NCBI GenBank assembly: GCA_903923905.1
Contig: CAIXZH010000016.1
Coordinates: 1 to 36,758 of the forward strand
DNA: 36,758 nucleotides
Direction: 5' to 3'
DNA from: an uncultured Bacteroidia bacterium
GTDB lineage: Bacteria > Bacteroidota > Bacteroidia > Bacteroidales > Prolixibacteraceae
The translations under genes and the position numbers were made by a program. Below the pieces are notes generated by a model, which saw only the letters and a program-made list of their open reading frames with translations, had not been told where the DNA came from and did no database searches. Below are positions 16,298-24,999 of this stretch, piece after piece. The stretch's first letter is position 1. Each line of letters starts with the position of its first letter.

Positions 16298-16382
16298 CTT
16301 TCTGGTTGTTTCGTGATAAATTCTTTATTCAGCCGGATCGTGCTTAAAAACGAAAGGTGATCCAATTATCCGAACCAGAAAG
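16298..16382. repeat. Perfect 10-bp inverted repeat between the GH20 and GH71/99-like genes
   Basis: Arms CTTTCTGGTT (16298-16307) and AACCAGAAAG (16373-16382) are exact complements with a 65-base spacer. They lie in the 215-base gap after the GH20 stop codon. This could be an mRNA 3'-end structure or a regulator site; the long spacer keeps confidence low. No gene is seen in the gap. Confidence 0.3.
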
Positions 16383-16393
16383 GTTTTATTAAA

Positions 16394-18268
16394 TTATTTT
16401 CGGCGTTTTAACTCTTCCAGATTAATTGTCAACAGTCGGCCAGCAGGTTTCCCGTTGCGGTAAGTAACAGCCCAGATATCCGTGGCTCCCTTTGGTACCG
16501 TTAACGGATCATTGTGATATTCTTCCGCGAAATTATCAGGGACGGTATAATTAAATGTGTAATAAATCTTGAGCCCTTTTATCTCCGTTTTAAATACGAT
16601 TTTGGTTTGTCCATCCTGATCTATAACCGTTGAAATAATCGGATCATAGATGCTCGGGGCATAATTTACATGCGCCTGTTCGAACCGTGGAAATTGGGCT
16701 TCCATCCGTGGGACAAAATTGTCCCAGTTTAAATGTGATTTAGGTGACCATAATATTTCGGACAAGGCCAAAGCACGGGGCCAGGTCATATATTCGGCCA
16801 AACGTGGCGACGCAACAAACTCTGACCATAAATTGGCCTGCGCTCCCAATAAATGTTTGGCATCCATTCCTTCCGGAAGCGGATCATACCCATAAATATC
16901 GGCTGTTCGTAGAATGACTCCTCCGGCATAAACCCGCTCGATATTCAGATCGCCCTGCAACTGATTCAGATACAGGTTGTCGCCTGGAGACATAATCACA
17001 TTATGACCTTCTTTAGCGGCAGTAATACCACCTTTGACGCCTCTCCACGACATAACTGTTGCTTCAGGGGCCAAGCCACCTTCTAGTATTTCGTCCCATC
17101 CAACAAGCTTTTTCCCATTGGAATTCAGAATTTTTTCTATTCTTTTGATGAAATAACTTTGTAATTCTTCTTCGTTTTTCAGCCCTTCTTCAGCCATTCG
17201 TTTCTGGCATCTGGGACATTTTTTCCAAAATTCTTTCCCTGCCTCATCACCACCAATATGAATGTATTTTCCGGGAAATAATGTAGCGATTTGCGAGAAA
17301 ATAATTTCCAGTTTTTTAAAGTTATCTTCATTCCCTAAACATAGGACAATATCATCTTTTTCATGGGAGAAACCCGCGTTGACATGATATTGTTTTTGTG
17401 TGCAGCACGCTTCAGGGAAGGAGGCTATAAATGCAAGACTATGACCTGGAATATCAATTTCGGGAACAATGTTAACGAACCGTTTCCCGGCATATTCCAC
17501 TACCTCCCTGATATCCTCCTGAGTATAAAATCCACCATCGGTAGCTTTTTCTCCCGATTCAGGGAATTCAAAAGTCCAGTATTTACCTGTACGCGGAACG
17601 CGCCACGCCCCAATATTAGTCAGCTCAGGCATTCCTTTTATTTCAATTCTCCATCCCTGATTGTCGGTCAGGTGCCAGTGAAACACATTCAATTTATATT
17701 TCGCCATCTGATCGATATAGCGTTTAACAAATTCTTTAGAAAAGAAATGACGGCTAACATCCAACATCAACCCCCGCCAAGCATAATGTGGATAATCAGT
17801 AATGGTTACGCATTGAACAGCGGTTTGACCATTCTGCTTCTCTACCGGAATAAGTTGCCGCAGCGATTGTATCCCATAAAACAATCCAACCGTTTTATTG
17901 GCCGAAATCGTAATTCTCGTCGGAGAGACAAGCAGCGTGTACCCTTCTGTCCCCAAAGTGGCATTAGGTCTATCATTTAACCTGAGAATAATTGCCTGTT
18001 TAGGCTCCTTTATTGAGTCAAAACTTACTTCAACTTTTGAACCAATAAGAGGCTCCAGTTCAGCAGCAAAGGTTTGTGCTATCTGAACTAATTCCTCATT
18101 TGCTGGTGAAATAATGATCCGGGTTTTGGATGACAGCAGGAATGCCCCATTCAGGATATTCACCTCAACAGCCTGTGGAATGAGCGGCAAACTATCCTGA
18201 GCAAAAACGCAGAAACCACCATTCCACACCGTAAACAGAACAATAAATAGCAATAATATTTTTTTCAT
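16394..18268 (-). CDS. Beta-N-acetylhexosaminidase, GH20
   Basis: Removes terminal beta-linked GlcNAc or GalNAc by substrate-assisted catalysis. The 624-residue product has a signal peptide (1-24, CVFAQ) and a GH20b N-terminal domain (about 28-155). The catalytic barrel (about 160-510) shows WRGLMLDVSRHF, NVFHWHLTDNQGWRIEI and VPEIDIPGHS, plus the catalytic Asp-Glu pair in HIGGDEAGK (Asp341, Glu342). A CPRC loop follows the active site, as in many GH20 enzymes. A Fn3/chitobiase-like C-terminal sandwich ends at about 620. It is likely periplasmic, since there is no lipobox. It is divided from the upstream lipoprotein gene by 512 bases, so it may have its own promoter, and it fits the locus as the exo-acting enzyme. 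Confidence 0.92.
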   Translation of the reverse strand: MKKILLLFIVLFTVWNGGFCVFAQDSLPLIPQAVEVNILNGAFLLSSKTRIIISPANEELVQIAQTFAAELEPLIGSKVEVSFDSIKEPKQAIILRLNDRPNATLGTEGYTLLVSPTRITISANKTVGLFYGIQSLRQLIPVEKQNGQTAVQCVTITDYPHYAWRGLMLDVSRHFFSKEFVKRYIDQMAKYKLNVFHWHLTDNQGWRIEIKGMPELTNIGAWRVPRTGKYWTFEFPESGEKATDGGFYTQEDIREVVEYAGKRFVNIVPEIDIPGHSLAFIASFPEACCTQKQYHVNAGFSHEKDDIVLCLGNEDNFKKLEIIFSQIATLFPGKYIHIGGDEAGKEFWKKCPRCQKRMAEEGLKNEEELQSYFIKRIEKILNSNGKKLVGWDEILEGGLAPEATVMSWRGVKGGITAAKEGHNVIMSPGDNLYLNQLQGDLNIERVYAGGVILRTADIYGYDPLPEGMDAKHLLGAQANLWSEFVASPRLAEYMTWPRALALSEILWSPKSHLNWDNFVPRMEAQFPRFEQAHVNYAPSIYDPIISTVIDQDGQTKIVFKTEIKGLKIYYTFNYTVPDNFAEEYHNDPLTVPKGATDIWAVTYRNGKPAGRLLTINLEELKRRK

Positions 18269-18780
18269 GAGAATAAGTAATTAGAATTAAATGACATATT
18301 TATTTAATATGGGGTAGCTCATTAACCTCACTCTTATCTGTTTGAAATGATATATTTATCTTACCATATGATAGATAACATTAAAACAGGTGAGATTGAG
18401 GCATTGGAGCAAAATTATAAAACAGCACTTATGGCACGACAAGAAAACGCGGTTAATGGCTTTGAATTATAAAAGAATAAGGAGAAATTTCAGATCAATT
18501 CACCTCATACATGATTGAAGACTTTAATTTATCCCAAGACCACAAATAGTATACATACGTTAAAAACAACAAACAAGTAAGCCGAACACCATATCGAATT
18601 TTTCTTCTGATGATTTTTCAAGCAAATACTATTATTCCGGTTGCAGTAGTTATTAATTTAAGAAACAAGGAAGTTTAATGTTGCACAAAAGGCATTGGAA
18701 TACATCAATAAGGGTCGTCATTTAAAATCCAAATTTTCTAATTAATGTTATCCCAAGGGATAAATCCCCTGGGATGACAC
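18269..18780. other. 512-base gap with possible decayed plus-strand coding remnants
   Basis: This is the longest gap in the window. A 34-codon plus-strand open frame (18368-18472) begins with MIDNIKTGEIEALEQ. A second protein-like stretch in the same frame (18674-18745, containing AQKALEYINKGRH) ends at a TAA. The bases between hold several in-frame stops. These could be the ends of a decayed small gene, or chance. No ribosome site or promoter supports expression. A hairpin at 18747-18778 closes the region next to the lipoprotein stop codon. Confidence 0.3.
18747..18778. terminator. Strong hairpin after the PUL lipoprotein gene
   Basis: Arms GTTATCCCAAGGG (18747-18759) and CCCCTGGGATGAC (18766-18778) pair over 13 positions with one G-T pair and one mismatch, around a 6-base loop. 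It begins two bases beyond the stop codon of the lipoprotein gene on the minus strand. It probably marks or protects the 3' end of the susC-susD-lipoprotein transcript. The T-run expected of an intrinsic terminator is poor. Confidence 0.5.
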
Positions 18781-19638
18781 TTACAATTTTTGAACTTTTA
18801 AATCGACAATAAGATCGCCCAGCGGGTCAGTCAGGCTTTTAACTCTTAATAGGCCTTTCCGGCCAATATTTGTTTGAAAGAAAATAACATCTCCCTGCTT
18901 TATTTGGATAACGCTTACCGTTCCCTGCATGGAAGAAAATAATTCATCATTTGTAATCCCATCAAAATCAGAAGAAGAAATAGTTGTGGTTGCAAATGTT
19001 GTTCCTGTTTCCGGAAACCTTGCACCGGAGTAATCTTCAGGATAAAAATCGACTGCGTCCAAATCGTGTGATGCAAGTTCTGAATTATCAAAAAATATGT
19101 CCACAATTGATCCTACAGTGCCCAATTGACTTGATCCATAAGGTGTTCCGGTATCTGCATCCAGAGCGCTTCCGTAATTACTATTCCATCCCCCCATGGG
19201 AACATTTAAATAGGAAATGATGTTGCTTTGACGAACAGTAATGGTATAAACCGAAGAAGATGCACTATTCCCATTTTTATCGGTCACCTGAATCCGGACA
19301 TTCTTAGTTGACATAAGATTTGGGACAGAAAGAGCAAAGCGATATGTTTTGGTTGTATCACTTGGAAATTTAAAAATTCCCGCTCCGGCAACTTCTACTT
19401 CAGAAACTCCGCCAAGCCAGGTAAAGCTCTGAAATATTTGAATCATTTTTAATTCTCCGGCAGCAGAAGCAACCCCGTTTATAATACAGTTATTACCCAT
19501 AAAGACAGAATCCTTAGTTGTTTTATTATCCAGATTAAGTGAAACCGGTAATTCAATATTGTTGTTTTTTTTGCAGCTACAATAGAAACATATCATGAAC
19601 AGCGCTGCGAGTATAGAAAGCTGTTTTAAATTTTTCAT
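18781..19638 (-). CDS. PUL-associated lipoprotein, candidate surface glycan-binding protein
   Basis: A 285-residue protein with a lipoprotein signal: a hydrophobic run ending CFYCSC, with Cys22 or Cys20 as the lipidated residue, followed by KKNN. Residues ~30-135 look like an Ig-like beta-sandwich, ending in VRIQVTDKNGNSASSSVYTI. The remainder (from about 150) is another beta-rich domain ending GDLIVDLKVQKL. No catalytic motif is seen. The position directly after SusD is where SusE/SusF-type or other surface glycan-binding lipoproteins usually lie, so that role is inferred. Sequence similarity to SusE/F is not apparent to me. It follows susD by 94 bases, with a terminator-like hairpin in between. 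Confidence 0.6.
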   Translation of the reverse strand: MKNLKQLSILAALFMICFYCSCKKNNNIELPVSLNLDNKTTKDSVFMGNNCIINGVASAAGELKMIQIFQSFTWLGGVSEVEVAGAGIFKFPSDTTKTYRFALSVPNLMSTKNVRIQVTDKNGNSASSSVYTITVRQSNIISYLNVPMGGWNSNYGSALDADTGTPYGSSQLGTVGSIVDIFFDNSELASHDLDAVDFYPEDYSGARFPETGTTFATTTISSSDFDGITNDELFSSMQGTVSVIQIKQGDVIFFQTNIGRKGLLRVKSLTDPLGDLIVDLKVQKL

Positions 19639-19688
19639 AAACCAAATTTTAAAGAATACATGTAATGCTTACAATTTAATTTGAAAAG

Positions 19689-19716
19689 AGAGACCAGTAG
19701 TTCAGAACCAGTCTCT
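19689..19716 (-). terminator. Hairpin plus T-run between susD and the downstream lipoprotein gene
   Basis: Read on the minus strand, AGAGACTGGT and ACTGGTCTCT pair over 10 positions (two are G-U) around an 8-base loop, followed by CTTTTC. It lies between the susD stop and the lipoprotein start. It could work as a partial terminator that keeps SusC/SusD levels above those of the downstream genes (inference). Confidence 0.45.
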
Positions 19717-19732
19717 GATTATAGTTAGCTTC

Positions 19733-21472
19733 TTACCATCCCGGATTCTGCCAGTTCAAAATTGCCGAATCATTAATCGGAATTGGGAATATTAAGTATT
19801 TAGTATCCCAGGATTGTTTATGCCCAACAACAAAGCGTTCATAACTAAATGTATTATTTGCATTCTTCGTTATCTTCATCCCTGTGGAGAGTCTATCCGT
19901 TTTATCCAGCATTTTCCAGCGACGTACATCCCAGAATCGTTGCTCCTCAAAAGCCATTTCCGTGAAACGTTCTTTCTGAATATATGCCCGCATCTCATCT
20001 TTACTGGTAATGCCGGTTTTGATATTGGGCATATTCACACGATCCCGTATAACTTTAAGTGCACTATATACAGCCTGATCAGGGCCATTCACCTCGTTTT
20101 CAGCTTCTGCATAGTTCAGATAAATTTCAGCTAAACGAATTTTTTTCCAGGGGGCACCACTTGGCTGATTAATAGGTACACTATCATTTATAAATTTGTT
20201 CATATAGTACCCGGTAAAAGTATTAAAACGACTATTGTTCAGAACCTCATCACGTCCTCCGGTATAGGTTTGAACGGTTAGTGTGGGATGAGTACAGCAA
20301 TTTGAACCATTAAATAAGACTGTTGCATAAAATCTGGGATCACGTCCAACATACGGATTTTGGCTGTCATATCCAGAATTTGCAATGTAATTGGGCAGCA
20401 AATGATTATCATCGGCATATCGGCTGGCAGGATCAATTACCGGCAACCCTGTACTTTTCATATCATAAGCATCCACTAATTCCTGTGAAGGGCAGTTTCC
20501 GGCTTTTCCCCTGTCAGCACGCTGAGGAATCGCATTAAATACATAAAAGGAACCATTCTGCATCGATCCGGCATTTTGATTTTCCATAATTGTTTCCTTG
20601 TCGCGTGGATCAGCATTAATATCCATTTGATTTACAAATAAATATGCATAAGAGTTATTCCCTAGAGAAGAAGAATAATATAATTTATACCCGTTTGCAG
20701 TCAACTGGTCTACTGCATCTTTAGCCGCATCCCGGGCAGTAACCCAAAGCGCCGGATCATTGGATGGATTCCATAACGGACTCGCAGCATATAGGGTAGC
20801 CTGTGATTTTAATGAAACAGCAATCGCTTTCGTAAATCTGCCACGTTCTCCTTCATAGGTAAGTCTCCATGGTAGCTGAGTAGTTGCCACAGCATCAGCA
20901 ACGTCTTTTGAAATATAATCAGCAACTTGTTTGAATACTGGCCTTGACAACTTACTAAAGTCGGTCATCAAGTCAAAAGGAACCGTAGTAAGTGGCTGCG
21001 GACCATATTTTCTAAACAATTCAAAATAATAAAAATCACGAAGAATTTTTGCTTCAGCTTTAAATCGTGGTTTATCGGCTGTTTTTATTGCAGAATTATC
21101 GACATTGAGCAGAAATACATTACACTGTCTGATTCCATCCCAACAGGAGTAATACAACGAAGCATCGGTGGGATCATTCGTTGTGGTCATGGCTCCATTG
21201 TACCACATATTTGCCATAAGCTGTCCCTGGGTGAAATCGGAATCCCATCCACAGTCGCTTAGTCCATCAAGCATGGTTACCCAGAAATAACTGAGGCCGT
21301 AACCATCCTGGTGCTGATAACACGAATTTAAATAAGCTTCTGACTCTTTTTGATCCGACCAAATTGTACTCATTGAAATACGGCCGTCGGGTGTAATATC
21401 CAACTCTTTTGAACATCCGGATAACATTAGGATGTAAGCGGATATAAAAATATAATAAAGTATTTTTTTCAT
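19733..21472 (-). CDS. susD: SusD/RagB family nutrient-binding outer-membrane lipoprotein
   Basis: Binds glycan at the cell surface and forms the lid of the SusC channel. The 579-residue form starts at the ATG at 21472. This opens directly into MKKILYYIF and a lipobox LSGC, while the longer in-frame start at 21505 would overlap susC and spoil the signal peptide. The N-terminus after the lipid Cys (SKELDITPDGRIS), the TPR-like helices, a DFYYFELFRKYG segment (SusD hallmark), the IRLAEIYLNYAEAEN helix and the ERFTEMAFEEQRFWDVRRWK C-terminal block are all typical of SusD/RagB. It lies ten bases after susC on the same strand. The glycan ligand cannot be read from the sequence. The gene symbol denotes the family, not the starch-specific protein. 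Confidence 0.93.
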   Translation of the reverse strand: MKKILYYIFISAYILMLSGCSKELDITPDGRISMSTIWSDQKESEAYLNSCYQHQDGYGLSYFWVTMLDGLSDCGWDSDFTQGQLMANMWYNGAMTTTNDPTDASLYYSCWDGIRQCNVFLLNVDNSAIKTADKPRFKAEAKILRDFYYFELFRKYGPQPLTTVPFDLMTDFSKLSRPVFKQVADYISKDVADAVATTQLPWRLTYEGERGRFTKAIAVSLKSQATLYAASPLWNPSNDPALWVTARDAAKDAVDQLTANGYKLYYSSSLGNNSYAYLFVNQMDINADPRDKETIMENQNAGSMQNGSFYVFNAIPQRADRGKAGNCPSQELVDAYDMKSTGLPVIDPASRYADDNHLLPNYIANSGYDSQNPYVGRDPRFYATVLFNGSNCCTHPTLTVQTYTGGRDEVLNNSRFNTFTGYYMNKFINDSVPINQPSGAPWKKIRLAEIYLNYAEAENEVNGPDQAVYSALKVIRDRVNMPNIKTGITSKDEMRAYIQKERFTEMAFEEQRFWDVRRWKMLDKTDRLSTGMKITKNANNTFSYERFVVGHKQSWDTKYLIFPIPINDSAILNWQNPGW

Positions 21473-21482
21473 GGCAGACATA

Positions 21483-24400
21483 TTAGAAATTAACATTTGC
21501 ACCAAAATTCACCACTCGTGTCATTGGATAGGTGTAATTACTTGTTACTTCCGGGTCAAGATTTTTACTGATCATGTGATCCACAGTAAATAAGTTTAAT
21601 CCATTCACGTAAAGTCTTATTTTGGATGATCTGATTTTTCCAGACACCCTCTTAGGCAACGTATATCCAATTTCCATATTCTTCAATCTCCAAAATGCAC
21701 AATTCTGGAAAAAGAAATCATTTTGACATTCACTTGCTGACTGAGCAGTACTTAGGGCAGGGAAAGTAATTTTAGATCCTGCTGCGGCTCTTTCCGGAGT
21801 CCAGGCAGCACGATCATTGCTGTAATATACCCCATTGCTGCCGGTGAATTCCCAAACACCCTGATCGTAATAATATTTCGATACATGAGCAACACCCTGA
21901 AAGAGCATCGATAAATCTACATTCTTAAAAGTCAAATTTATGGAAGCTCCGAAAGTATATTCAGGAACATCAGTATATTTCAGTGGAACTTTGTCAGCAT
22001 CATTAATGAATCCGTCGTGATTCAGATCTTTGTATTTAAAATCACCTGGGCGAGGTGCTCTGCCGGGATATTTTAACCCGGAGGCACTAATTTCATCCTG
22101 ACTTCTCCAATAACCGTCTGTTTCATATCCAAACCGGGTCCACCAACCGGCATTCATAATCGATATTCCAGTTTGCCTGTAACGATAAGCATAATCCGAC
22201 GGCAATTGAGGTTCATCTGCATAGAGTACTTTATTTTTTGCGTAACTCATGTTCAGATTAGACCTCACCGAGAAACTATTTGAGAAAGCATGATGAATAT
22301 TAAGCTCCATTTCGTAACCCTTATTGACTACGCGACCTTCATTCAATGGGGGAAGCGAATTCATTCCTACTATTGACGGAACTAAATTTCTATTAATCAA
22401 CACATTATCTCTTCTTTCATTGAAAAGATCAACACTAAATCGCAGAAGGTTAAAGAGACCGACCTCCGCCGCAATATTATTTTTCTTAGCTATTTCCCAA
22501 GACAAATTAGGGTTCCCAAAATAGTTTTCATTCACTGATTTTCCGTTACCGATAGACCCTGAATAGCCGCCTCCTATTGTAATATTATCCAGATATAAGA
22601 AACGAGCGCCACCTAACTGATCGTTTCCTACTTTCCCCCAGGAACCTCTGAATTTCAGGTAAGTAAGAATCTTATTGTCTTTTAAGAAATTCTCGTTTGA
22701 AACAACCCAACTGCCCGATATTGCGGGGAAGAAACCGAAACGATGTCCTGGCGCAAATTGTTCCGATCCGTTGTACCCGGCATTTAATTCTGCAAAGTAT
22801 TTATGATTATATCCATAAGTTACTCTTCCCGCTAAACCCAAATACCGATAAGGCAAACGATCCGCATTTTCAATCCTTTCGTCTCTTTGGAAAAGGAGCA
22901 TACCGGTAACATCATGCAAACTGTTAAATGATCTCGAATAATTCAGAAACCATTGATAATTAAAATAGGATTTAAAAGTAGCAACAGTTGATAATGAGAG
23001 AGGTGTGTTCTCCTGGGCATCTCTCCGGGTATAGGCTATTGAATCCTGACCTTTTGTTCCGGTTATTACATTGGCTAACCAATTTTGATGGCCCTGCGAT
23101 GCAGTCAAATTACGACTTGCATAGGAATCAAAAGAAGCAACCATTCTGGTGGAGAGTCCCTGAGTAAGAAAATCCAACTTTTGTTCCATTCCATACGTCG
23201 CTGTAACATTACTTCTTGTATCCTGTTCATATCCGCTCCTGTTAATCATAGCATAAGGATTCAGACCATCATTTGCCGCTGGAGCTATCACCTGTCCGCT
23301 TGGAGTAAGTGGCCCAACCTGCGTATTAGGCGTAACCATTGTATAGGCCATTATCATAAGTGCTGAATAGGCAGGGCTATTCACCTTTTCAAGGTATCCT
23401 CCCACATTTAAAAAAGCGGTAAGGGTCGGATTTAATTTTAAATCAATATTCGAACGGAAATTATAACGATGCAGGTAAGTACTTGGATTATAGGCTGTCT
23501 GATCAACTCTCCACTGTCCCCCCTGATCCAGAACACCCGCATTCACAAAATAGGTCGCTTTCTTATTACCTCCTGAAACGTTAAGGTTATATCTGGTTTG
23601 CGGGGTATAATCTTTAGCGACCATTTTCATCCAGTCATTATCCGGATAAACGCCAGACATATCCTGGCTTTTATAATGCTTTATTTGTTCCTGGGTATAA
23701 AAAGCTGGCAGACCATCATTTTGTAAAGCCTGATTTCTAAGAGTAGCATATTCCCAGGAATGAACCGGAGTTGGAAGTCGTGTAAAATCCTGAAGTCCTT
23801 TCTCCACCGTCACCGAAATTTGTTGGGTATCATCTGTTCCCCGTTTAGTGGTTACCAGGATAACCCCATTTGCCCCACGCACTCCGAAAACTGCAGTGGA
23901 TGAAGCATCTTTCAGAATAGAAACACTTTCAACCTCATTTGGATCGATATAAGTCAAATCTCGGGGAACACCGTCAACTAAAATCAACGGAGCAGCACCA
24001 TTTAAAGTACCCTGTCCACGCAAATACAAACTGGTAATATCTCTGCCGGGTTCTCCGCTAGTCTGAATGGTTGTCAGACCAGGCAAACGACCAGCAAGGG
24101 TAACCGCTAAATTCGCAGCAGGACTTTGTAAAATATCTTTCGTTTGAATTGTTGAAACAGCACCTGTTACGGTTTCCCTTTTCTGCTGACCATAACCTAC
24201 AACGACGACTTCATCTATTCCGTGAACATCCTCCTCCAACTTCACATTTATTTCCATTTTCCCGCTAATGGCAACGTTTTGCGCGATCATCCCTATAAAA
24301 GAGAATTGTAAATATTCAGTTCTAGATGGAACTTCAATTGAATATTTTCCATCAGGGTCAGAAAGAGAACCGATTGTTGTTCCGGCAACGGATATGGTTG

Positions 24401-24863
24401 CTCCAGGAAGGACTTGTCCCTTTGAATCAGAAATTGAACCTTTGACAGTTCGCTTTTTGGGTTGGGGGCTCTGTAGTTGAGGCTTATTATCTGACTTAGT
24501 TCTGTCAGGAGTAATAATAATCTGCTTTTTGTTGATTTCAAACTTTAAACCTGTGCCCTGAAGAGCACTTTCAAGAATTTTATCAATAGTAATATCCTGT
24601 ATATTAACACTTATCTTTCTGTTCAGATCAACAATCTCATTCTTATAAATAAACACGAATTCACTTTGAGATTCGATTTGTTTAAATAATTCAGATAACG
24701 AAACTCCTTCCAAATCCAGTGAGAATTTCTTGGTTTGTGAATAAGTTGAGGCCGACAAACTCATAAGTCCAAGAAAAAACAAAACAACAGTTAATTTCAT
24801 TATAAAAAATAATTTTCGTATACGGCTATCCAAACCGTATATCTTTAAACGGATTTTTTTCAT
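21483..24863 (-). CDS. susC: SusC/RagA family TonB-linked outer-membrane transporter with STN domain
   Basis: Imports oligosaccharides across the outer membrane using TonB energy. The 1126-residue product has an extended signal peptide (to about 42, STYSQ) and an STN domain (about 48-118, with FSLDLEGVSLSELFKQIESQ). A carboxypeptidase-regulatory-like domain (about 138-210) holds KGSISDSKGQVLPGATI, and the SusC signature VVVGYGQQKRETVTGAVS spans 220-237. The plug contains PLILVDGVPRDL and ANGVILVTTKRG; a large barrel ends in a terminal Phe. The STN domain is the part expected to contact the FecR protein encoded just upstream, so glycan binding would release the ECF sigma factor. The gene is paired with susD and separated from fecR by 136 bases containing a hairpin. 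The symbol marks the family only. Confidence 0.95.
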   Translation of the reverse strand: MKKIRLKIYGLDSRIRKLFFIMKLTVVLFFLGLMSLSASTYSQTKKFSLDLEGVSLSELFKQIESQSEFVFIYKNEIVDLNRKISVNIQDITIDKILESALQGTGLKFEINKKQIIITPDRTKSDNKPQLQSPQPKKRTVKGSISDSKGQVLPGATISVAGTTIGSLSDPDGKYSIEVPSRTEYLQFSFIGMIAQNVAISGKMEINVKLEEDVHGIDEVVVVGYGQQKRETVTGAVSTIQTKDILQSPAANLAVTLAGRLPGLTTIQTSGEPGRDITSLYLRGQGTLNGAAPLILVDGVPRDLTYIDPNEVESVSILKDASSTAVFGVRGANGVILVTTKRGTDDTQQISVTVEKGLQDFTRLPTPVHSWEYATLRNQALQNDGLPAFYTQEQIKHYKSQDMSGVYPDNDWMKMVAKDYTPQTRYNLNVSGGNKKATYFVNAGVLDQGGQWRVDQTAYNPSTYLHRYNFRSNIDLKLNPTLTAFLNVGGYLEKVNSPAYSALMIMAYTMVTPNTQVGPLTPSGQVIAPAANDGLNPYAMINRSGYEQDTRSNVTATYGMEQKLDFLTQGLSTRMVASFDSYASRNLTASQGHQNWLANVITGTKGQDSIAYTRRDAQENTPLSLSTVATFKSYFNYQWFLNYSRSFNSLHDVTGMLLFQRDERIENADRLPYRYLGLAGRVTYGYNHKYFAELNAGYNGSEQFAPGHRFGFFPAISGSWVVSNENFLKDNKILTYLKFRGSWGKVGNDQLGGARFLYLDNITIGGGYSGSIGNGKSVNENYFGNPNLSWEIAKKNNIAAEVGLFNLLRFSVDLFNERRDNVLINRNLVPSIVGMNSLPPLNEGRVVNKGYEMELNIHHAFSNSFSVRSNLNMSYAKNKVLYADEPQLPSDYAYRYRQTGISIMNAGWWTRFGYETDGYWRSQDEISASGLKYPGRAPRPGDFKYKDLNHDGFINDADKVPLKYTDVPEYTFGASINLTFKNVDLSMLFQGVAHVSKYYYDQGVWEFTGSNGVYYSNDRAAWTPERAAAGSKITFPALSTAQSASECQNDFFFQNCAFWRLKNMEIGYTLPKRVSGKIRSSKIRLYVNGLNLFTVDHMISKNLDPEVTSNYTYPMTRVVNFGANVNF

Positions 24864-24915
24864 AAATTTGTACTGATTAAATTAAATAAAGGATTTTAAT
24901 TTTCTTCAAATTCAG

Positions 24916-24943
24916 ACTGGTGGATGTTCGAGCATTCACCAGT
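24916..24943. promoter_or_regulatory. Hairpin in the fecR-susC intergenic region
   Basis: Arms ACTGGTGGATG (24916-24926) and CATTCACCAGT (24933-24943) pair over 11 positions with one G-T, around the loop TTCGAG. On the plus strand it is followed by six T, but all genes here run on the minus strand. There it lies in the susC leader or at the 3' end of the fecR transcript, without a T-run. It could be a leader structure, a processing site, or a terminator for antisense transcription. Confidence 0.45.
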
Positions 24944-24999
24944 TTTTTGTTGGTTTTTAGCAGATTACATAGGCTGAATTATTAAGTTGATTATTCTGT

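Noticed and set aside
17363-17980. A 205-codon plus-strand open frame
   Set aside because: It lies entirely antisense inside the GH20 gene, has no recognisable domain, and its composition is that of a shadow frame.
21473-21505. A longer SusD N-terminus
   Set aside because: It overlaps the susC end and puts eleven residues before the lipoprotein signal; the ATG at 21472 is the natural start.
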